A stretch of DNA of 11,949 bases from DATKGQ01 sp035510715. GTDB lineage: Bacteria > Patescibacteriota > Saccharimonadia > Saccharimonadales > UBA4665. The DNA is taken from positions 1 to 11,949 of the forward strand of contig DATKGQ010000008.1 of the NCBI GenBank assembly GCA_035510715.1, given 5' to 3'. Below, one piece after another: positions 7,088 to 11,949 of this stretch (positions are counted from its first letter, which is position 1; each line of letters opens with the position of its first letter). The notes under the pieces were generated by a model. That model had not been told where the DNA came from and did not search any database. It saw nothing but the letters and a program-made list of their open reading frames with translations. The position numbers and the translations under genes are program-made.

Positions 7088-7693
7088 ATGGTGAACAACA
7101 AATCACCAACCGCCAAAAAACGTCAGTCTCATTCTTCAAAAAAAATATGGGTAATTGTAATTATTATTGCCCTAGTATTGCTATTGGGCGGTATCTGTTT
7201 GGATCTCCATTACAAAAACACTCCAAGCAAACATACTGCCGAGACAACAAAACAGCCAACGACAAGCTCTATTGATAATTCACCTTCAGCAAGTAACCAG
7301 AATAAAAATAGTGCTAGCAATGCCGGCAGCACTGGCAACAACAGTACTTCACAAACAAATAGCACATCACAGACACCGGCTACTTCTGAACCATTGAGTG
7401 TTGTTGTTACACGGGCAAGTGTCGACACCCAAGATAATGAGCTAGTGGTAGGAGCATTGGTTACTGGAACAACGACCGGAGATTGCTCGTTAACACTCAC
7501 GCAAGTCGGTCAGGCTAATGTCACTGCCACTTCTCGAGTCAACCAGCAGAATGATAGCTACATTTGTTCTAATTTTATTGTCCCCTTCAGCCAATTCCCA
7601 AGCGACGGGAATTGGGAGGCCAGCGTCACGGTTTCGGCAAATAACAGCCAAGTGACAGGCACTTGGTCAAGCCCGATACAAATTCCGGAGTAA
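7088..7693 (+). CDS. Single-pass membrane-anchored surface protein with Ser/Thr/Asn-rich linker and beta-rich C-terminal domain
   Basis: The protein has 201 residues and I do not recognise a named family. A short basic N-terminus (K/R rich, 5-19) precedes one hydrophobic helix (about 20-38), predicting an N-in, C-out membrane anchor. Residues about 43-102 are a low-complexity linker dominated by Ser, Thr, Asn and Gln, typical of extended surface stalks and of O-glycosylated regions. Residues 103-201 alternate polar and hydrophobic positions as in an Ig-like or other beta-sandwich domain; C133 and C160 could form a disulfide outside the cell. It is the first gene after the 7022-7049 promoter, and the next gene starts only six bases after its stop, with GGAG at its 3' end serving as that gene's ribosome binding site. 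It could be a glycan acceptor or a partner of the downstream secreted protein; both are inference. Confidence 0.75.
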   Translation: MVNNKSPTAKKRQSHSSKKIWVIVIIIALVLLLGGICLDLHYKNTPSKHTAETTKQPTTSSIDNSPSASNQNKNSASNAGSTGNNSTSQTNSTSQTPATSEPLSVVVTRASVDTQDNELVVGALVTGTTTGDCSLTLTQVGQANVTATSRVNQQNDSYICSNFIVPFSQFPSDGNWEASVTVSANNSQVTGTWSSPIQIPE

Positions 7694-7699
7694 CAAACT

Positions 7700-9763
7700 A
7701 TGCGTAACTTTGCTTTCGCTAATCGAAGCCATAAAATTATTATTCTGTTCGTGGCAGTTACGTTTGTGCTATCTCTACTGTGCAACAACTTTACGGGGCG
7801 GACGCATGCACTTGCCGGAGCTGATTTTCAACCCGGGCACATCATAGATAATTCTATATTTACAAACGATGCAACTATGTCTGTAACAGATATTCAAAAT
7901 TTTCTTAATACCAAAGTTGGAACCTGCGATAATAATGGGACAGTTCTTGCTGATCACTGGAACAGTGCGGCTGGAAGTTATTATACTGATGGGCAATGGG
8001 CCAGTCTTAACGGACAATCATCCACCTTTACTTGTATCAATCAATATATTGAGAACACAAGTACCGGACAAAATAATTATGGGACTTATGGGTCCAATAT
8101 ACCGGGCGGGGTCAGCGCCGCCCAAATCATCTGGAGTGCGGCTCAGCAATATCAGATAAACCCAGAAGTCATATTAGCTACACTTCAAAAGGAGCAGGGG
8201 TTAGTGACAGATTACTGGCCTTGGCTCGATGAATTTCAACATGCAATGGGGTATGACTGTCCTGATTCAGATGGCTGTAGTAGTACTTATGCTGATTTCT
8301 ACAAACAAGTTGATGGTGCTGCTTGGCAGTTTCGCGACTATTTGGATAACTTAAATCAATTCAGCTATGGTTTGGGCAATAACTATGTTCAGTATAGCCC
8401 GACAGCTAGTTGCGGAGGATCAATAATCAATATCGAGAATTCAGCAACGGCAGCACTATATAATTACACGCCGTATCAACCTGATCAGGCCGCTTTGAAT
8501 AACCTCGGAGGTGCCGGTGATAGCTGTAGTTCGTATGGCAATCGTAATTTCTGGGTTTACTTTAACGAATGGTTTGGCGAGAGCGTTCTACCAACCAGTA
8601 TAACAGATGAGATCCCTTATCAAGACCGCGTAAAAACAATCAGTTTTGATGGACAGATTTACGTATTCTACTACGACGCCTATCAGAGAGTACTTAAAAT
8701 GGCCACTCCGAGCCCTTCAACTGGCCAATGGGAAATGTCAACTCTCGATGGTAATAGCAGCTTGGGCGCCGGAACAGTTACAGCTGACGTTGGTAGTGAT
8801 ATAGCAGCCACTATCTATGACAATACATTGCAGTTGTTTTATTATGATGCGACCTATGGGAACTTGCGGCATGCTTGGTACAATGGTACGTCCTGGCGAT
8901 TTGAGGATTTGGACGGTAACACAAGCTCAGTGTCACATGATACCGATAATGTAGGCATTAATCCAAGTGTTACGGTAGCAGCAGATGGATCGCTTCAGTT
9001 ATTCTATTATGATAAAACTACTGGCGACTTAAGACATGCTTGGAGTGATGCTACCGGTTGGCATTTTGAGAATTTGGATGGTGATATTGGCTCGATAAGT
9101 CACCAAACTGGTAATGTTGGACTCGATTCTACTGTTGCAACACTAGGTAGTAGTATCCAGCTATTTTACTTCGATAGTTCGACGAATTGCTTAAAACACG
9201 CCTGGACAGATGCTACCGGTTGGCATTTTGAAGATTTAGATGGGGGCAGCACTAGTTCTATCAGCCACTTTTCTGGTCCAGTTGGGCTAAGTCCGATTGC
9301 AATAAACTATAATGGAGCACTACAACTTTTCTACTACAATTATAATAATGGGGCGAATGGGGCGCTGCGGCACGCCTGGACAGATGCTACCGGTTGGCAT
9401 TTTGAAGACTTAGATGGGGGCAGCACTAGTTCTATCAGCCACTTTTCTGGCCCAGTTGGGTTGGACCCCATAGCAATAGATTACAACGGTTCGTTACAGG
9501 TCTTTTATAATAACATGAGTAACGGGTCGCTGTCTCACGCCTGGACAGATGCTACCGGTTGGCATTTTGAAGATTTAGATGGGGGCAGCCCAAAATCAGT
9601 ATCAGGAATTAGTGAGGATGTCGGACAGAATATGAGCGCAACTATTTATGACAATAGTCTACAGCTTTACTACTTTGATAAAACGAATGGCGACCTGATC
9701 CACGCCTGGACAGATGCTACCGGTTGGCATTTTGAAGATTTAGATACGGTAGTTATATACTAA
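7700..9763 (+). CDS. Secreted lysozyme-like protein with seven-repeat beta-propeller lectin-like domain
   Basis: The protein has 687 residues. A Sec signal peptide is clear: basic start, hydrophobic 13-27, likely cleavage after ALA at 37-39. Residues about 44-295 form a cysteine-containing domain (C76, C112, C187, C193, C238, C276), with INPEVILATLQKEQGL at 153-168 resembling the catalytic helix region of lysozyme-like transglycosylases or glucosaminidases, E165 being the candidate catalytic acid. Then follow seven repeats of 54-58 residues whose QLFYYD-type strands start at 321, 378, 433, 487, 542, 600 and 655, each with HAW and GWHFEDLDG-type motifs. Seven such repeats fit a closed seven-bladed propeller like the PLL fucose-binding lectins of Photorhabdus. 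The likely role is peptidoglycan cleavage or host-surface binding outside the cell. Fold of the repeats is well supported; enzyme activity and ligand are inferred. Confidence 0.8.
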   Translation: MRNFAFANRSHKIIILFVAVTFVLSLLCNNFTGRTHALAGADFQPGHIIDNSIFTNDATMSVTDIQNFLNTKVGTCDNNGTVLADHWNSAAGSYYTDGQWASLNGQSSTFTCINQYIENTSTGQNNYGTYGSNIPGGVSAAQIIWSAAQQYQINPEVILATLQKEQGLVTDYWPWLDEFQHAMGYDCPDSDGCSSTYADFYKQVDGAAWQFRDYLDNLNQFSYGLGNNYVQYSPTASCGGSIINIENSATAALYNYTPYQPDQAALNNLGGAGDSCSSYGNRNFWVYFNEWFGESVLPTSITDEIPYQDRVKTISFDGQIYVFYYDAYQRVLKMATPSPSTGQWEMSTLDGNSSLGAGTVTADVGSDIAATIYDNTLQLFYYDATYGNLRHAWYNGTSWRFEDLDGNTSSVSHDTDNVGINPSVTVAADGSLQLFYYDKTTGDLRHAWSDATGWHFENLDGDIGSISHQTGNVGLDSTVATLGSSIQLFYFDSSTNCLKHAWTDATGWHFEDLDGGSTSSISHFSGPVGLSPIAINYNGALQLFYYNYNNGANGALRHAWTDATGWHFEDLDGGSTSSISHFSGPVGLDPIAIDYNGSLQVFYNNMSNGSLSHAWTDATGWHFEDLDGGSPKSVSGISEDVGQNMSATIYDNSLQLYYFDKTNGDLIHAWTDATGWHFEDLDTVVIY
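9197..9286 (+). repeat. 90-bp near-identical repeat, copy A (inside lectin-like repeats)
   Basis: This 90-base block, beginning CACGCCTGGACAGATGCTAC, recurs at 9371-9460 with only two differences by my count. Both copies encode the HAW...GWHFEDLDGG...SISHFSGPVG segment of successive propeller repeats. Confidence 0.9.
9371..9460 (+). repeat. 90-bp near-identical repeat, copy B
   Basis: Matches copy A at 88 of 90 bases by eye. The intervening DNA (9287-9370) encodes the more variable outer strands and a small insertion, so only the conserved core has been homogenised. Confidence 0.9.
9536..9589 (+). repeat. 54-bp repeat, partial copy C
   Basis: Identical to the first 54 bases of copy A, encoding HAWTDATGWHFEDLDGGS. 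Confidence 0.9.
9701..9745 (+). repeat. 45-bp repeat, partial copy D at gene end
   Basis: Identical to the first 45 bases of copy A. It lies in the last propeller repeat, just before the protein ends in TVVIY. A more diverged relative is at 9036-9081. Confidence 0.88.
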
Positions 9764-9768
9764 CCTCA

Positions 9769-11601
9769 ATGTCATCGTTAAACTTTAAGGTTCTGTGGAA
9801 TTTTCTCATTCGTCTTTGCGGTTTTTTGAGAAGACATAAATATCATGTAATTGCAGTTATTCTGATTGGTGCTTGGTGTTATCCGTATATAACAACTGGC
9901 AACAAAGTGGAGTGGGGTGATTTTGGTATATTTACGCAGGGTTATGAGGCAATTCGTGTCAGTATTTTACAATACCATCAATTCCCTTGGTTTGACCCAT
10001 GGATTGCCGGTGGTGTCCCCCTATATGCCAACCCACAAATTGGTGTTTTCTCAATCCAAACTATCCTCGTTCTGATTTTTGGGGCTGTTCGGGGCTTAAA
10101 GGTTGCACTCATCCTATACACCTACGCCGGCTACGCTTCAATGTACATACTGGCACGACGTTACTTTAAAATTGATAAATTACCAGCTACTTTACTCGGA
10201 CTAATTTGGTTATTTTGCTCATTTTTCGTAAGTCATTTACCATCACATTACACTTTCCTGTGGTTTATGATGGCGCCTTTCTTTATATACCTAGCTCTAC
10301 GCCTAAATAGCTTGAAATCAGGATTCTGGTTCGGTTTAGCCTTTGCCGTTATGGGATTATCAGAAGTTCACTATAGTTTCTTCCAGATTGTAATCGTATG
10401 TAGTTTGATAATTTTGGCACGTTTAATAATAGATAATAGGCATCGACTGCAAATATTCAAAGCTGGCATTGTTGCCTTGCTTACATTTTTTCTGGTAGCT
10501 GGCCACCGTTTTCTTCTTACAATTGAGAATGTTAACGATTTTCCGCGTACAGCAGCCCAATTGTTTGACCCATCATCAGGTTTAATTAAATCCTTACTCA
10601 GTGTTACCTTGCCCTACTCGACCGCTCATTATGTAAAACTTACACGATTAATCCACTACCCAACTACATTTTATGGGTGGGGTGAACAAACAATGACTAT
10701 TGGTATTTTCGCTAGCTTTTGTCTGTTTTTATGCTTCCTGTACTACCTATACTCTTGGCATAGTAAGCAAAGTCAGCAGCGAAAATACCGCCGAATCGCA
10801 ACGTTACTTTTAGCATTAGCTTTGGTTTTTTTTGTTATGGGAATTGGCTCTTTTTCTGCTTTTGCACCATACACGATCCTCCGCCACTTGCCAGTTTTCA
10901 ATAACACAAGGGTATCTCCTCGTTGGTTCTTATGGGTGGGGCTAAGCTGCTTGATATTTGTTGGTGTATCAATTAAAAGTGCGCCTCGCCAATCATTCTT
11001 TCGGTTTGCATCTGTCGGCCTGCTCGTTCTCGGTGTTGGGGAACTTTTCCTACTAAACCTCGGCTATCAAAGCAAAATATTGTCTCACGCTGTCGTGCTC
11101 CCTCCTCACAACACCAGCTATTATACTTTTGAGCAAGAGAGTGAGTTCGGCCAATTTTTAACATTACCTGGCGGAAAGGGTACAATCCCAAATGAAGGTA
11201 ATATGCCGCATTTTTACAGAGAGTATGAGGCAACTGCTTTTAACCTTGGTACTTTACAAGCCAATGATTCACTTGTTGACCTAAACACTAAACCAACACC
11301 CCGTTGTAGCTGGGTAAACGGTTGTAACTTTGTTATGAGCAATAATGCGATAGTGTCATACTGGTCACCTAATAAGATTATCCTACACCGCACCGGGAGC
11401 GGCCCCATAGAGCTTGATGAAAATAACTCAAACTACTTCTTGATTAACGGAGTAAGGAATAATGTGATTCGAGTCGATGAACCTTATGCTAATTTCTATA
11501 TCAAACTGCCAAATAACATCAAGACTATTACTGTACGGGTAGACCCAAGTTTGACGTTGCCCAGAATTAAGCATATTGTTCGTGGCATTATGCACGATTA
11601 A
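9769..11601 (+). CDS. YfhO-like GT-C membrane glycosyltransferase
   Basis: The protein has 610 residues and about 10-12 transmembrane helices between residues 25 and 430, then a roughly 175-residue soluble C-terminal region. After helix 1 comes the loop motif WGDFGIFTQ (49-57, with D51) and then FDPWIAGGVPLYANPQIG (75-92), closely matching the YfhO pattern in which an acidic residue in the first outer loop and a WNPxxxGGxP-like block mark the GT-C active face. YfhO-type enzymes transfer a sugar from polyprenyl phosphate to a cell-surface acceptor (lipoteichoic acid in Bacillus). Here the GT2 and GtrA partners of the known three-component module sit upstream. The start is ATG 9769, five bases after the previous stop, with no Shine-Dalgarno, so translation is probably coupled. 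It is last in the operon. GT-C fold is likely; donor and acceptor are unknown. Confidence 0.75.
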   Translation: MSSLNFKVLWNFLIRLCGFLRRHKYHVIAVILIGAWCYPYITTGNKVEWGDFGIFTQGYEAIRVSILQYHQFPWFDPWIAGGVPLYANPQIGVFSIQTILVLIFGAVRGLKVALILYTYAGYASMYILARRYFKIDKLPATLLGLIWLFCSFFVSHLPSHYTFLWFMMAPFFIYLALRLNSLKSGFWFGLAFAVMGLSEVHYSFFQIVIVCSLIILARLIIDNRHRLQIFKAGIVALLTFFLVAGHRFLLTIENVNDFPRTAAQLFDPSSGLIKSLLSVTLPYSTAHYVKLTRLIHYPTTFYGWGEQTMTIGIFASFCLFLCFLYYLYSWHSKQSQQRKYRRIATLLLALALVFFVMGIGSFSAFAPYTILRHLPVFNNTRVSPRWFLWVGLSCLIFVGVSIKSAPRQSFFRFASVGLLVLGVGELFLLNLGYQSKILSHAVVLPPHNTSYYTFEQESEFGQFLTLPGGKGTIPNEGNMPHFYREYEATAFNLGTLQANDSLVDLNTKPTPRCSWVNGCNFVMSNNAIVSYWSPNKIILHRTGSGPIELDENNSNYFLINGVRNNVIRVDEPYANFYIKLPNNIKTITVRVDPSLTLPRIKHIVRGIMHD

Positions 11602-11789
11602 CCTATCATGATTTCCAAAAAATTATTTTAAGACATTGCTTAATAAACATATAGCTCGAACCTATAGTAAGCACTAGCTACGTGGTTAATCCCTTAGTTT
11701 AGTGTTTGTGTATATGGTGCAAATTAATTGGCTAGGATTTCGTTCGATAAGTATAGTTTTAGGCAACAATAAGTCAGACGAATTGATTG
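11602..11789. other. Intergenic spacer between convergent genes, nothing recognised
   Basis: This 188-base AT-rich stretch separates the operon end from a convergent partial gene. I see no strong GC-rich hairpin with a T run, no tRNA and no convincing small ORF. Confidence 0.4.
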
Positions 11790-11949
11790 TTATTTATAAC
11801 CTATTACGGCGTAATCCCTGGACCCAAATAAAAGATTAGCTACTTCTGGGTCTAAGTCATCCAGCATTTTGTTGGTATTAGGGTGCAACCGCTTTATCTC
11901 AACATTTTTAAAACCACATGTTTCAAGCGTGAAGGCCAATAGCCCCCCC
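11790..11949 (-). CDS. 3' end of a probable class I SAM-dependent methyltransferase, truncated by window edge
   Basis: On the minus strand the last 52 codons of a gene are visible, ending in TAA at 11792-11790. The peptide runs GGLLAFTLETCGFKNVEIKR, then LHPN, DDLDPEVANLLFG and finally SRDYAVIGYK. The pattern LxxLxxxGFxxVEIxxLxP followed by a loop and a terminal FGxxDYAVIGxK is typical of the C-terminal strand pair of methyltransferases found in glycan-synthesis clusters. The SAM-binding GxGxG motif would lie outside the window. If the full gene confirms this, a methylated sugar or a methyl-capped glycan is possible. It converges on the YfhO-like operon. The window ends in a run of seven C (seven G on this strand), so the first codons shown here are uncertain. 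Confidence 0.6.
   Translation of the reverse strand, partial: GGLLAFTLETCGFKNVEIKRLHPNTNKMLDDLDPEVANLLFGSRDYAVIGYK

Noticed and set aside
9036..9745. Regular repeats as a possible CRISPR array
   Set aside because: The repeats are in frame in a long gene, encode propeller strands, and vary in length and spacing.
11684..11693. GGTTAATCCC shared with 773-782
   Set aside because: A ten-base match in two spacers, without flanking similarity, is plausible by chance.

Overview
The window looks like a cell-surface glycosylation locus of a small-genome bacterium, most likely from the Candidate Phyla Radiation. Saccharibacteria-like is my best guess, moderate confidence. The reasons are a eukaryote-type HAD phosphomannomutase-like protein in place of the usual bacterial enzyme, a secreted lysozyme-like protein carrying lectin-like repeats, short spacers and few clear Shine-Dalgarno sites. 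TGA is used as a stop at several gene ends and never inside a gene, so the TGA-as-glycine code of some related phyla is excluded. There is no rRNA or tRNA to fix the taxonomy, and composition looks moderately AT-rich by eye.

Layout. (1) 1-745 is the 3' end of glmS (glucosamine-6-phosphate synthase). (2) 796-990 is a short ORF with a strong ribosome binding site that encodes what looks like the C-terminal remnant of a GtrA-type membrane protein. Its stop overlaps the start of a large gene (987-3611) joining a polytopic GT-C-like membrane region to a PIG-L-type deacetylase domain. (3) On the minus strand, 5476-4436 (mannose-1-phosphate guanylyltransferase) and 4439-3684 (phosphomannomutase-like HAD protein) overlap by ATGA and should make GDP-mannose. 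(4) 5589-6536 (plus, GtrB/CsbB/DPM1-like polyprenyl-phosphate glycosyltransferase) converges on 6952-6533 (minus, GtrA flippase-like) with overlapping stop codons. (5) From a good sigma70-type promoter at 7022-7049 runs a tight plus-strand operon: a single-pass anchored protein with a Ser/Thr/Asn-rich linker (7088-7693), a secreted lysozyme-like protein with seven propeller-type repeats (7700-9763), and a YfhO-like GT-C membrane protein (9769-11601). (6) The minus-strand 3' end of a probable methyltransferase enters from the right edge (11949-11790).

How the genes may work together (inference): the HAD enzyme and ManC make GDP-mannose, the GT2 enzyme loads the sugar on polyprenyl phosphate, GtrA moves it across the membrane, and the YfhO-like and/or GT-C/PIG-L proteins transfer it to a surface acceptor. 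GT2 + GtrA + YfhO is the known three-component outer-surface glycosylation module of Firmicutes (CsbB/GtcA/YfhO). Linked here with GDP-mannose genes, a surface deacetylase fusion, a lectin-like protein and a Ser/Thr-rich candidate acceptor, it forms an unusually compact surface-sugar system.
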